A stretch of 64,000 bases of DNA from a bacterium (GTDB lineage Bacteria > Desulfobacterota > Binatia > HRBIN30 > CADEER01), in assembly GCA_019637795.1 (NCBI GenBank), contig JAHBUY010000003.1:319409-383408 (forward strand). Direction: 5' to 3'. This document shows positions 7,976 to 15,521 of the stretch, piece after piece. A program made the position numbers and the translations under genes. The notes beneath the pieces were generated by a model, which was given only the letters and a program-made list of their open reading frames with translations, searched no databases and had not been told where the DNA came from. Each line of letters opens with the position of its first letter. Within the stretch, counting starts at the first letter, position 1.

Positions 7976-8956
7976 ATGGCGGGGGCAGCGACGCGTGTCC
8001 CGCTGCCCGAGGGCGCCGCGCGCCGCGGCTCGATCCTCGAACTGGTGGGGCGGACGCCGCTCCTCGACGTCACCGCGCTCGCGGGCGGCGCGTCGCCGCG
8101 CGTGCAGGTGTACGCCAAGCTGGAGGGCTTCAACCCCGGCGGCTCGGTCAAGGACCGGGCCGCGCTGTGGATGGTGCGCCATGGTCTGGCGACCGGCGCG
8201 CTGGCTCCGGGCAAGACGATCATCGACTCGACCTCGGGCAACACCGGCATCGCGCTGGCGATGATCGGCGCCGCCCTCGGCTACCCGGTGACGCTGGTGA
8301 TGCCGGACAACGTCAGTCGGGAGCGCAAGCGGATCATCAACGCCTTCGGCGCCGAGGTCGTCTACAGTAGCGGCCTCGAGGGATCCGACGGGGCGATCCT
8401 CAAGTGCCGCGCCCTGCTCCACGAACAGCCGGAGCGTTACTTCAAGCCCGACCAGTACTTCAACGCCATGAACCCACAGGCCCACTACGAAAGCACGGGC
8501 CCGGAGATCTGGGAGGCGACGGAAGGCCGGGTCACGCACTTCGTGGCCGGCATCGGCACCGGCGGCACGATCATGGGCACCGGGCGCTATCTCAAGGCGC
8601 GCAATCCGCGCATCCAGGTCATCGCCGCCGAGCCCGACGACGCGCTGCACGGCCTCGAGGGCCTCAAGCACATGGCGACGTCGATCGTGCCCGGCATCTA
8701 CCACGAGACGGAGCTGGACGGGAAAGTGCCCGTCCCCACCGACGCCGCCTACGACCTCGTGTACGAGCTCGGCGCGCGGCACGGGTTGATCGTCGGCCAG
8801 TCGAGCGGCGCCGCCCTGTACGCCGCGCGGCGCATCGCCCGCGACATCGACGCGGGCGTGGTGGTGGCCATCTTCCCGGATTTCGGCGACCGCTACCTGA
8901 GCACGAACCTGTGGACGGGATGGGCGAAATGGCAACGACACCACCCGCGCGCATGA
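7976..8956 (+). CDS. cysM: CysM-like cysteine synthase (PLP-dependent)
   Basis: A 326-aa fold-type II PLP enzyme of the O-acetylserine sulfhydrylase/CysM/CBS family. The PLP Lys is in 'NPGGSVKDRAALWM', the substrate loop is 'STSGNTGIALA', and the phosphate cradle is 'GIGTGGTIMGTGRYLK'. It most likely uses the thiocarboxylate of the CysO-like carrier, encoded 4 nt upstream, as sulfur source. In mycobacterial CysM an Arg after the 'AAEP' strand selects O-phosphoserine. Here a Lys ('EGLKHM') appears at about the same place, so a phosphorylated acceptor is plausible, but that alignment was made by eye from memory. Its TGA overlaps the ATG of the next small gene (ATGA). The family is certain; the acceptor is not. 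Confidence 0.9.
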   Translation: MAGAATRVPLPEGAARRGSILELVGRTPLLDVTALAGGASPRVQVYAKLEGFNPGGSVKDRAALWMVRHGLATGALAPGKTIIDSTSGNTGIALAMIGAALGYPVTLVMPDNVSRERKRIINAFGAEVVYSSGLEGSDGAILKCRALLHEQPERYFKPDQYFNAMNPQAHYESTGPEIWEATEGRVTHFVAGIGTGGTIMGTGRYLKARNPRIQVIAAEPDDALHGLEGLKHMATSIVPGIYHETELDGKVPVPTDAAYDLVYELGARHGLIVGQSSGAALYAARRIARDIDAGVVVAIFPDFGDRYLSTNLWTGWAKWQRHHPRA

Positions 8957-9228
8957 GCCCGACGCGGGCCGGCTCGCCGATGGGCGATGCCGCGAGGCGC
9001 GAAGGGACCGCATCCACCGACCCAGCGCGCCGGATCATCGAGCCGGCGATCCGCGCGAACGGCGCGCAGGACGCGCTGCGCGCCGTCCGCGGCGCCACGG
9101 TCCCCGGCACGATGGGGCCGGTGGCGCCGCAGCCGGAGCGGACGCGCCGTGAGAGCAATCGCGGCATCGCCTGGCGGTGCGGCCGCGCCGCCGCCGGCGA
9201 GCCGATCGAGCACGGCGACATCGAGTGA
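8953..9228 (+). CDS. Unrecognised 91-aa protein inside the sulfur-carrier operon
   Basis: The frame starts at ATG 8953, overlapping the CysM-like stop in an ATGA quartet, and stops with TGA 2 nt before the ATG of the second E1-like gene. The third codon position is about 90 percent G or C, as in the neighbours, so it is probably translated. The protein is rich in Arg and Ala, has a helix-prone middle ('ARRIIEPAIRANGAQDALRA') and ends 'EPIEHGDIE'. It has no signal peptide, no membrane segment, no Cys pair, and none of the HxH...D residues of a JAMM peptidase. No family was recognised. Its position suggests a role with, or as a linker between, the CysM-like and E1-like proteins. It could also be a spacer that happens to be open. 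Confidence 0.55.
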   Translation: MSPTRAGSPMGDAARREGTASTDPARRIIEPAIRANGAQDALRAVRGATVPGTMGPVAPQPERTRRESNRGIAWRCGRAAAGEPIEHGDIE

Positions 9229-9230
9229 GG

Positions 9231-9869
9231 ATGGCGCTGCGCGACGCCGAGATCGAGCGCTACAGTCGCCAGATCATCCTGCCGGAGATCGGCGGCCGCG
9301 GGCAGGAGCGGCTGCGTGCGGCGGTGGTCGCACTGCACGGCACTGGCGAGCTCGCCACCATCGCCGCCCGCTATCTCGTCGGCGCCGGCGTCGGCGTCCT
9401 GCATCTCGACGCGGCCGGGCTCGCCTCGTTGGGCGACGACCTCCGGCGGCTGAACCCCGAGGTACGGGTCGATGAACGGCCGCGCGCGGGCGCGGCGACC
9501 GCGATCATCGCCGCCGATCTGGCGTTGCCGGCACTCGATGCCTGCGTGCGCGAGGCGCGCGCGCAGGCGGTCCCGTTGACGGCAGCGGCATGCGCCGGCG
9601 ACGCCGGCTGGTTGCACGCGGCCAGCGGGGACGGCTGCGCCGGCTGCACCGCACGTGCCGTCGCGTCGATACCGCGGGCGCCGGAAGCGACGCGCCTGGC
9701 CGCGGTCGCGACGGGCGTGCTGGGCTCGCTGCTGGCGCTCGCGGGACTGGAATGCGCGCTCGGGCTCGAGCCCCCCGCCTCGCCGCTGCTGTGGTTCGCG
9801 GCAGAGACGTCGATGCTCACGCCGCGATCGTACCCGCGCCGCTCCGACTGCGCCGCCTGCGGGCCATAG
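9231..9869 (+). CDS. Degenerate ThiF/MoeB-like E1 homologue: keeps the Arg helix, lacks the adenylation site
   Basis: This 212-aa protein aligns with MoeB/ThiF over its whole length but is a pseudoenzyme. Residues 9-27 ('ERYSRQIILPEIGGRGQ') are the canonical N-terminal helix with R13 equivalent to MoeB Arg14. The nucleotide loop is altered to 'HGTGELA' (36-42), the whole SNLxRQ...K segment is deleted, and the DxTD motif is absent. Zinc-type CxxC pairs remain at C136/C139 and C207/C210. ATG at 9231 lies 2 nt after the previous stop, making it the last gene of the SAM-riboswitch operon. In eukaryotic E1 heterodimers such as SAE1/UBA2 the inactive subunit likewise supplies the arginine. Pairing with the E1 at 5652-6395 is inference. 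Confidence 0.85.
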   Translation: MALRDAEIERYSRQIILPEIGGRGQERLRAAVVALHGTGELATIAARYLVGAGVGVLHLDAAGLASLGDDLRRLNPEVRVDERPRAGAATAIIAADLALPALDACVREARAQAVPLTAAACAGDAGWLHAASGDGCAGCTARAVASIPRAPEATRLAAVATGVLGSLLALAGLECALGLEPPASPLLWFAAETSMLTPRSYPRRSDCAACGP

Positions 9870-9911
9870 CGCGGTACGCCGTCACGCTGGCGCGCCGCGC
9901 ACGTGCACTGA

Positions 9912-10175
9912 TCAGCGCGGCAGCGCGAGCTCGAGGTGGATGCCGAACACCTGATCGAGCAGCAGGTGCACGACGAGCAGGACCGTCAGGAGCAGACCCA
10001 GCGCGGCGAGACCGATGCCGGCGAGCACCACCAGCGCCAGCAGCGAACCCAGTGCCAGCGGCGGCGCCAGCCAGCTCGGCAGCGCAGACAGCGCGTCGCC
10101 GAAGCCGATCAGTCCGCGCAGATCATGCCAGCGCGTGCTCGCCTGCTCCCACAGGCCGGCCCCCGCCTGCGCCAT
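9912..10175 (-). CDS. Small membrane protein of the sigma/anti-sigma operon
   Basis: An 87-aa protein. After a polar N-terminus (MAQAGAGLWEQASTRWHDLR...) there is a long hydrophobic stretch, residues about 38-80, long enough for two membrane helices separated by a short turn. No family was recognised. ATG at 10175 overlaps the TGA of the preceding secreted-protein gene (ATGA), so it is the last member of the four-gene minus-strand operon sigma factor - anti-sigma - secreted protein - membrane protein. Its only visible clue is this context: an envelope-stress regulon component. The frame is open much further upstream, but that part is a shadow of the neighbour. Confidence 0.65.
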   Translation of the reverse strand: MAQAGAGLWEQASTRWHDLRGLIGFGDALSALPSWLAPPLALGSLLALVVLAGIGLAALGLLLTVLLVVHLLLDQVFGIHLELALPR

Positions 10176-10699
10176 CACGGCTGCGGCACGCCGGTGGCGA
10201 CGTTGGCACTGGCGCGGAGCGGCAGATCCTGCGCCGGCACGGGGCGGGTGCGGGCGTTGATGGCGAAGATGAGCACCCCATCGTTGTAGCGCGGACCCGC
10301 AACCAGGAAGGTGCCGTTGTTCTTCAGGGACAGCACCGTGTTCAGCAACGGCCGCGAGCCCTGGATCAGCATCAGGCTCAGCGACACGCGATCGCCCTGG
10401 ACACCGCGTGGAATGATCACCAGATAGCGCTGCCCGGGAAGCATGAACTGCTCCTCCCGGCGCCAACTGGCGCGGCGTCGCTCAGCCTGCACCAGACGAT
10501 AGGACGAGAATGGGAACAGGGCCCGAAAAGGCTGCTTCAGCGGTCGCAGCGCCGGATCGAATCCCTTGTCGGAGTTGCCGGCGAGAACGGTGTCGATTCG
10601 CACCTCGACGCCCTCTTCGGGCGTGCTCAACACCTCGGCGGCGCCAGCCCCTGCCATCACCAGACAGCCGGCGACCAGCAGCACCGCGCGCGCGATCAC
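10175..10699 (-). CDS. Secreted/periplasmic protein of unknown function in the ECF sigma operon
   Basis: A 174-aa protein starting at GTG 10699, which overlaps the anti-sigma stop codon (GTGA). A signal peptide is clear (MIARAVLLVAGCLVMAGAGAAE, cleavage near 21). The mature part has alternating beta-type segments such as 'RYLVIIPRGVQGDRVSLSLM' and 'GVLIFAINARTRPVPA'. No conserved catalytic residues or named domain were recognised. A lipobox is not convincing (the Cys at 12 lies inside the hydrophobic core). Because it is translationally coupled to the anti-sigma factor, it is a candidate sensor partner or target of the envelope-stress response. Confidence 0.7.
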   Translation of the reverse strand: MIARAVLLVAGCLVMAGAGAAEVLSTPEEGVEVRIDTVLAGNSDKGFDPALRPLKQPFRALFPFSSYRLVQAERRRASWRREEQFMLPGQRYLVIIPRGVQGDRVSLSLMLIQGSRPLLNTVLSLKNNGTFLVAGPRYNDGVLIFAINARTRPVPAQDLPLRASANVATGVPQP

Positions 10700-11265
10700 T
10701 CCGCCGCTCCCAGGTCGTCGGCGACGTGCTCGATGGCGCCGGTGGCATCGTCCATGATCCAGAGCATCGTGGTATTGGTTTCCGGCTCGGTGACCAGTGC
10801 CACCGAATCGACGCTGCTCTGCATGGAATCCAGCTTGGCGGAGTTGTCGATCTTGGGCCCGCGCGCGGTCGCGACCTGCTTGGCTGCCGGCACCATCTCG
10901 CCCCCGCGCTGCACCACGATCAGTGCCAGGAGCGCGGCCGCCGCGAGGCCGGCGAAGGCGGGACCACGAATGCGCCAGCCGGCTCGCGCCTCCTCCCACC
11001 AGGTCACCCAACGCTCGTGCCACGAGGGAGCGCGGCCGGAGAGGCGGGGCGCAACACCGGCCCAGACCTGACCGGGATCGATGGTGTCGACCAGCTCGTT
11101 GATGTGAAGCGAAATCGACTCCTGCAACTGCTCGAGATCGCGCAACTCGTGCTCGCACTCCGAACACCGCGTGCTGTGCAGCGCCACGGCTCGCATCTGG
11201 CGCGCTTCGAGCTCGCCGTCGAAGAAGAGCGGCAGCAGCGGCCTCGCCTCGCGACACGTGGTCAT
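10696..11265 (-). CDS. Zinc-finger (zf-HC2) anti-sigma factor, membrane-bound
   Basis: A 189-aa protein with an N-terminal anti-sigma zinc-binding domain: an early Cys (MTTC), then 'HSTRCSEC' giving H-x3-C-x2-C, and acidic/helical 'ELRDLEQLQESISLHINELV'. One transmembrane helix follows at about residues 95-112 ('FAGLAAAALLALIVV'), then a periplasmic part of about 75 residues. This is the layout of RsrA/ChrR/RseA-like anti-sigma factors that hold an ECF sigma factor at the membrane. ATG at 11265 has a GGGAG ribosome site; the upstream ATG at 11307 would add a poorly supported extension. It lies 64 bp after the sigma gene and its stop overlaps the next start. The cognate sigma is almost certainly the gene at 11330-11899. 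Confidence 0.88.
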   Translation of the reverse strand: MTTCREARPLLPLFFDGELEARQMRAVALHSTRCSECEHELRDLEQLQESISLHINELVDTIDPGQVWAGVAPRLSGRAPSWHERWVTWWEEARAGWRIRGPAFAGLAAAALLALIVVQRGGEMVPAAKQVATARGPKIDNSAKLDSMQSSVDSVALVTEPETNTTMLWIMDDATGAIEHVADDLGAAE

Positions 11266-11329
11266 CGCTGCTCCCTTCGCGCCGCACTCGCTGCGGCGCC
11301 GGGCCATCCCAGGATGCTGCCGGTCGCGC

Positions 11330-11899
11330 TCACAGCAGATCCTTCAGCTTGTCCTGCAGCTTCTTGCGGGCATAGTGCAAACGGCTCATCACCGTGCCCT
11401 TCGAGCACTGCATGACTCGGCTGATGTCTTCGTAGGAAAGCCCTTCGACTTCGCGCAAAAGTATGACGGCTTTGTGATCGGGGGTCAACTCGCCGATCGC
11501 TTGCTGCATGCGCTCCGCGATCTCCCGCGAGCGCGTCTGCTGATAGGGATCCGCCAATCGCTGTTCCGGCAGCGCCGCTTCGATGTCCTCGCCGCCACCG
11601 GGACGATCCGCCAGTGACACCGTTCCATGCCGCCGGTCGCGGCGACGGAAGTCGATGCCCAGATTGACGACGATGCGGTACAACCATGTGTAGAAGCTCG
11701 ATTCGCCCTTGAAGCGGTCTAAGTTCTCGTAAGCTTTGACAAAGGTCTCCTGGGCCAGTTCCAGGGCATCCTCGCGGTTGTGGACCATGCCCATCGCCAC
11801 CGCCAAGATCTTTCGCTGATACCGTTCGACGAGCTCGCGGAAGGCCTCCTTGTCACCGCGACGGCTCTCGCGAACCAACTCGCGATCGCTACGTTCCAC
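11330..11899 (-). CDS. rpoE: ECF (RpoE-like) RNA polymerase sigma factor
   Basis: A 189-aa group 4 sigma factor. Region 2 is clear: 'EAFRELVERYQRKILAVAMG' and 'DALELAQETFVKAYENL' followed by 'FYTWLYRIVVNLGID' (region 2.4, -10 recognition). Region 4 is 'LREVEGLSYEDISRVM' and 'SKGTVMSRLHYARKKLQ', the helix-turn-helix that binds the -35. The RpoE-type family usually controls envelope or redox stress genes and is released from a membrane anti-sigma factor on signal. The next gene is that anti-sigma factor, followed by a secreted protein and a small membrane protein in one operon. The gene starts 60 bp downstream of the polA stop on the same strand; no clear promoter was seen. Autoregulation is usual in the family but was not demonstrated here. 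Confidence 0.93.
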   Translation of the reverse strand: MERSDRELVRESRRGDKEAFRELVERYQRKILAVAMGMVHNREDALELAQETFVKAYENLDRFKGESSFYTWLYRIVVNLGIDFRRRDRRHGTVSLADRPGGGEDIEAALPEQRLADPYQQTRSREIAERMQQAIGELTPDHKAVILLREVEGLSYEDISRVMQCSKGTVMSRLHYARKKLQDKLKDLL

Positions 11900-11959
11900 G
11901 ATGACAACCCACGGCCATAGACGGCATGCCCGAGCGCGTATTCAGCGCCGCGCGCATAT

Positions 11960-14569
11960 TCAGTGGGCCTCCGCCCAGTTGTGGCCCACGCCGAGGTCGA
12001 CTCGTAGCGGGACCGCCAGCGTCATCACCCCTTCCATCTCCTCGCGCACCACGGCGGCCGTCCGTTCACGATCCTCTTCGGTCACTTCGAGCAGCAGCTC
12101 GTCATGCACCTGCAGGATCATTCCCCCGGCCACCTCCTCTTCCGCCAAGCGGCGGTCGATCCGTACCATCGCCAGCTTGATGAGGTCCGCTGCCGACCCC
12201 TGAATGGGCGTGTTCGCGGCGACCCGCTCGGCGGCCTGCGCCACGCTCCGTTCCCGGCTGCGCAGCTCGGGAATGGCCCGCCGCCGGCCGAGAATGGTGG
12301 TGGCATGGCCGCATGCCCGCGCCGACGCCACGACCCCTTCCATGAACTGGCGCACGGCCGCGTAGCGGGCGAAGTAGCTCGCGATGTATCCCTGCGCTTC
12401 AGCGAGCGGGATGCCGAGCTCGCCGGCCAGCCGCTGCGGCCCCATGCCGTAGAGGATGCCAAAGTTGATCACCTTGGCGGCACGCCGCTGATCGGCGCTG
12501 ACCAACCCGGGGAGGACGTTGAACACCTCCGCGGCCGTGCGGGTGTGGATGTCCTGGCCGCTGGCGAACGCGTCGATGAGCGCTGGGTCGCCAGAGAGAT
12601 GCGCCAGGATGCGCAGCTCGATCTGCGAGTAATCGGCGGCGATCAGCACCGAGCCCGGCGGGGCCACGAAAGCGGCGCGAATGCGGCGCCCCTCCTCGCC
12701 GCGGATCGGGATGTTCTGCAGGTTGGGCTCGCTGGAGCTCAGACGGCCAGTGGCCGCGCCGGTCTGATTGAAGCTCGTGTGGAGACGACCGGTGGCCGGA
12801 TTCACCGCTTCCGGCAGTGCATCGAGATAGGTCGACTTGAGCTTCGACAGGGCGCGGTAGTCGAGGATCTTGGCCGGCAGCGGGTGCTGGGCGGCGAGGC
12901 GGGTGAGGACATCGACGTCGGTGGACAACCCCGTCTTGCCGCGCTTCACCCCCTTGGTGGAAAGCTGCAGCCGCTCGAACAGGATCGTGCGGAGCTGCGG
13001 CGGCGAGTTGATGTTGAACTCGCCGCCGGCGAGCGCGTGGATGTCGTGCAGCAGCGCGTCCATGCGCTCCCCGTACTCGGCGCCGAGGCGGCGCAGATGC
13101 TCGACGTCGACCAGCATGCCGCGACGCTCCATCGCCGCCAGCACGCGCACCAACGGCATCTCGACCTCGTCGAGCAGACGCGTCAGCTCGCCCGCCGCCA
13201 ATTGCTTGCGCAGCCGCTCGGCGAGCGGCCGCAGCAGGGTCACGCCGGCGGCGGCGCCGTCGGGCCCATCCCGATACGGCGGCGGGCGCTCGCCCAGCAG
13301 ATCGGCGGCGAGGCGCTCCAGCGTCGGCGCGGCGGTGACGTCCACCAACGCGGCGGCAATGGCGACGTCGAAGAGTCGCCCCGGCAGCGGGAGCCCGGCC
13401 GCCGCCAGCGCCAGCAGATCGCGCTTCAGGTCATGGCCGAGCGTCTCCATCCCGGGGGTCGCCAGCCCAGCGCGCGCAACCGCCAGGGTCTCCGCCGGGC
13501 CCAGAGGCACGCGCACCGCGCCGCCGGCGCCAGCGCTCATCACCAATTCGCCGGCGGGCGTGGTCGCGGGTGGGCCCGCGGCGCACAAGGTCGACAGCCC
13601 CACCCACCCGGCGCGCCCCGCCTCGGCGAAGAACGCGGCGACCTCGCCGGCCGACTCCAAGCGCCGCAGGTCGACGGTGAGCGCCGGAGCCTCGGCGGCG
13701 AGCTGGCGCAGCAGGCTCTCGAAGCCGAGCTCGGTGAAAAGCGCGCGCGCCGCGTCGACATCCGGGCTGCGGGCCCGCAGATCCTCGAGCGCGACGCTGA
13801 GCGGCACGTCGTGGCGCACCTGCACGAGCCGCTTGCTGAGCCGCGCCGCGTCGGCCTCGGCCGAGAGGCGGGCCGCGACCGCCTTGGCGCCGCGCAGCGG
13901 AAGCTGGGCGACCGCTTCGAGGTGATCGAGCACGCCCTCGACTGAACCGAACGCGCGCACCAGGGCGGTTGCCGTCTTCTCGCCGATGCCGGTGACGCCG
14001 GGGATGTTGTCGCTGGCGTCGCCCATCAAGGCGATCACGTCGCCGACCTGGGCCGGGGCGACACCGAACCGCGCCTGCACGGCCGCGACATCGATCCAGC
14101 GATCGCGCATGGTGTCCCACAGCCGCACCGTCGGTCCGACGAGCTGCATCAGGTCCTTGTCGGCCGTCACCACCACCGCCTCCAGGTCGTCGGCGGCAAA
14201 CCGGGTCAGCAGCGTCGCGATGACATCGTCCGCTTCGACCCCCTCGACCCGCAGGGTGGGGACGCGCAGCGCGCTGACGACACGCAGGATGTCCGGCAAC
14301 TGGGCCGCGAGATCACTCGGCATTGCCGGCCGGTGGGCCTTGTAGTCGGCGTAGATCTCGTCGCGAAACGTCTTACGCGCCGCGTCGAAGACCACTGCCA
14401 GGTAGTCCGGCTTGGCGTCGTTCAGCAGCTTCAGCAACATCGTCGTGAAGCCGTAGACGGCATGCGTGGGAAGGCCCGAGGGGCCGGTCAGCGGCGGCAG
14501 GGCGTGGAACGCACGGTAGACGTAGGAGCTGCCGTCCACCAACACGAGACGCGGGCGAGGTCCGGACAT
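11960..14569 (-). CDS. polA: DNA polymerase I, proofreading site degenerate
   Basis: An 869-aa family A DNA polymerase that fills gaps and removes RNA primers during replication and repair. Residues 1-290 form the 5'-3' exonuclease ('VLVDGSSYVYRAFHALPP', 'VEGVEADDVIATL'). Residues about 310-480 correspond to the 3'-5' exonuclease fold, but the first DxE motif is replaced ('GWVGLSTLC') and the last Asp region is not recognisable, so proofreading is probably absent, as in Taq-like enzymes. The polymerase domain has motif A 'DYSQIELRILAHLSG' near 645, motif B 'RRAAKVINFGILYGMG', and motif C 'LQVHDELLLEV' near 823. ATG at 14569 is supported by the conserved N-terminus. It stands alone upstream of the sigma operon on the same strand. 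Confidence 0.96.
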   Translation of the reverse strand: MSGPRPRLVLVDGSSYVYRAFHALPPLTGPSGLPTHAVYGFTTMLLKLLNDAKPDYLAVVFDAARKTFRDEIYADYKAHRPAMPSDLAAQLPDILRVVSALRVPTLRVEGVEADDVIATLLTRFAADDLEAVVVTADKDLMQLVGPTVRLWDTMRDRWIDVAAVQARFGVAPAQVGDVIALMGDASDNIPGVTGIGEKTATALVRAFGSVEGVLDHLEAVAQLPLRGAKAVAARLSAEADAARLSKRLVQVRHDVPLSVALEDLRARSPDVDAARALFTELGFESLLRQLAAEAPALTVDLRRLESAGEVAAFFAEAGRAGWVGLSTLCAAGPPATTPAGELVMSAGAGGAVRVPLGPAETLAVARAGLATPGMETLGHDLKRDLLALAAAGLPLPGRLFDVAIAAALVDVTAAPTLERLAADLLGERPPPYRDGPDGAAAGVTLLRPLAERLRKQLAAGELTRLLDEVEMPLVRVLAAMERRGMLVDVEHLRRLGAEYGERMDALLHDIHALAGGEFNINSPPQLRTILFERLQLSTKGVKRGKTGLSTDVDVLTRLAAQHPLPAKILDYRALSKLKSTYLDALPEAVNPATGRLHTSFNQTGAATGRLSSSEPNLQNIPIRGEEGRRIRAAFVAPPGSVLIAADYSQIELRILAHLSGDPALIDAFASGQDIHTRTAAEVFNVLPGLVSADQRRAAKVINFGILYGMGPQRLAGELGIPLAEAQGYIASYFARYAAVRQFMEGVVASARACGHATTILGRRRAIPELRSRERSVAQAAERVAANTPIQGSAADLIKLAMVRIDRRLAEEEVAGGMILQVHDELLLEVTEEDRERTAAVVREEMEGVMTLAVPLRVDLGVGHNWAEAH

Positions 14570-14655
14570 GATGGTGGGCGGCGACGCTACCAGACCCCCC
14601 GCCGGGCGGCAATTCAGGCGCCCGGCGGCGCTCAGCAGCGCAGGGGGCCCCCACC

Positions 14656-14693
14656 GGCGACAGAGGCCCGCCCGTTGGTGACAGAGGTCCGCC
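14656..14693. repeat. Two 17-bp direct repeats just upstream of a -35 box
   Basis: GGCGACAGAGGCCCGCC (14656-14672) and GGTGACAGAGGTCCGCC (14677-14693) match at 15 of 17 positions and are spaced 21 bp start to start, two helical turns. The second copy abuts the TTGACA at 14694. The arrangement looks like a tandem operator or activator site for the transporter operon. A relic of a mobile-element end is the alternative. Confidence 0.5.
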
Positions 14694-14722
14694 TTGACAA
14701 GTAGTTTGCCCCCGCCTAAATG
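14694..14722 (+). promoter_or_regulatory. Putative sigma-70 promoter of the ABC-2/Gld-like operon
   Basis: TTGACA (14694-14699) is followed after exactly 17 nt by TAAATG (14717-14722), a partial -10. It lies about 70 bp before the ATG of the ATPase gene at 14793. The perfect -35 and correct spacing support it; the -10 is weak, which would suit an activator bound at the direct repeats immediately upstream. Confidence 0.5.
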
Positions 14723-14792
14723 CGGCCCATTTTTTCTGTCTGACGGTGAATATCGAGAGGGGATCCGCCGTCACAGGCGATCGGTTCAGGCG

Positions 14793-15521
14793 ATGATCGA
14801 GGTTCGCGAGCTGACGAAGCGCTACGGAGACCTGGTCGCGGTCGATCGCGTCTCCTTCACCGCCCGCAAGGGCGAGGTGGTCGGATTCCTGGGCCCCAAC
14901 GGGGCCGGCAAAACCACCACGATGCGCATCATCACTGGATTCCTGCCCGCCACCCAGGGAACGGTCAAAGTCGAGAACTTCGACATCTTCGACGATTCGC
15001 ACGAGGTGCGGAAGCGCACCGGCTACCTGCCCGAGAACCCGCCGCTCTACGCCGACATGACGGTGACGAGCTATCTGCAGTTCGTCGGCCGGATCAAAGG
15101 CATCCCGCGCGCCGCGCTCGATGACGCGGTCGACCGCGCCCTACAGCGCTGCGGGCTCACCGGCGTGACCCGGCGGGTGCTGGGGCACCTCTCGAAGGGC
15201 TACCGACAGCGCGTCGGCCTCGCCCAGGCGATCATCCACGAGCCCAGCGTGCTCGTGTTGGACGAGCCCACCATCGGCCTCGACCCGCGCCAGATCGTCG
15301 ACATCCGTGCCCTGGTGCGCGAGCTCGCGGCCGAACGCACGGTCATCCTCTCCACCCACATTCTCCAGGAGGTCGTGCAGATCTGCCAGAAGGTGGTGAT
15401 CATCAACGAGGGGCGCGTGGTGGTCGAGGAGCAGATCGACACGCTGACGCAGGGGGCGACGCTGGAAGAGGTCTTCATGCGCTACATCAGCCGCGGTCGC
15501 GGCGAGGAGGCGACGGCATGA
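14793..15521 (+). CDS. ABC transporter ATP-binding protein (ABC-2/GldA-like)
   Basis: A 242-aa nucleotide-binding subunit. Walker A is 'GFLGPNGAGKTTTMRII' (residues about 36-52), the Q-loop region is 'RTGYLPENPPLYADMTV', the signature is 'LSKGYRQRVGLAQAI', and Walker B is 'VLVLDEPTIGLDPRQ' with the H-loop His in 'ILSTHILQEV'. It powers the membrane complex formed with the permease at 15518 and the GldG-like and DUF4340 proteins downstream. ATG at 14793 gives the standard start (MIEVRELTKRYG); the open frame before it overlaps the promoter and was rejected. The stop overlaps the permease start (ATGA). Relatives are annotated as gliding-motility or multidrug ABC transporters; the cargo is unknown. 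Confidence 0.93.
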   Translation: MIEVRELTKRYGDLVAVDRVSFTARKGEVVGFLGPNGAGKTTTMRIITGFLPATQGTVKVENFDIFDDSHEVRKRTGYLPENPPLYADMTVTSYLQFVGRIKGIPRAALDDAVDRALQRCGLTGVTRRVLGHLSKGYRQRVGLAQAIIHEPSVLVLDEPTIGLDPRQIVDIRALVRELAAERTVILSTHILQEVVQICQKVVIINEGRVVVEEQIDTLTQGATLEEVFMRYISRGRGEEATA

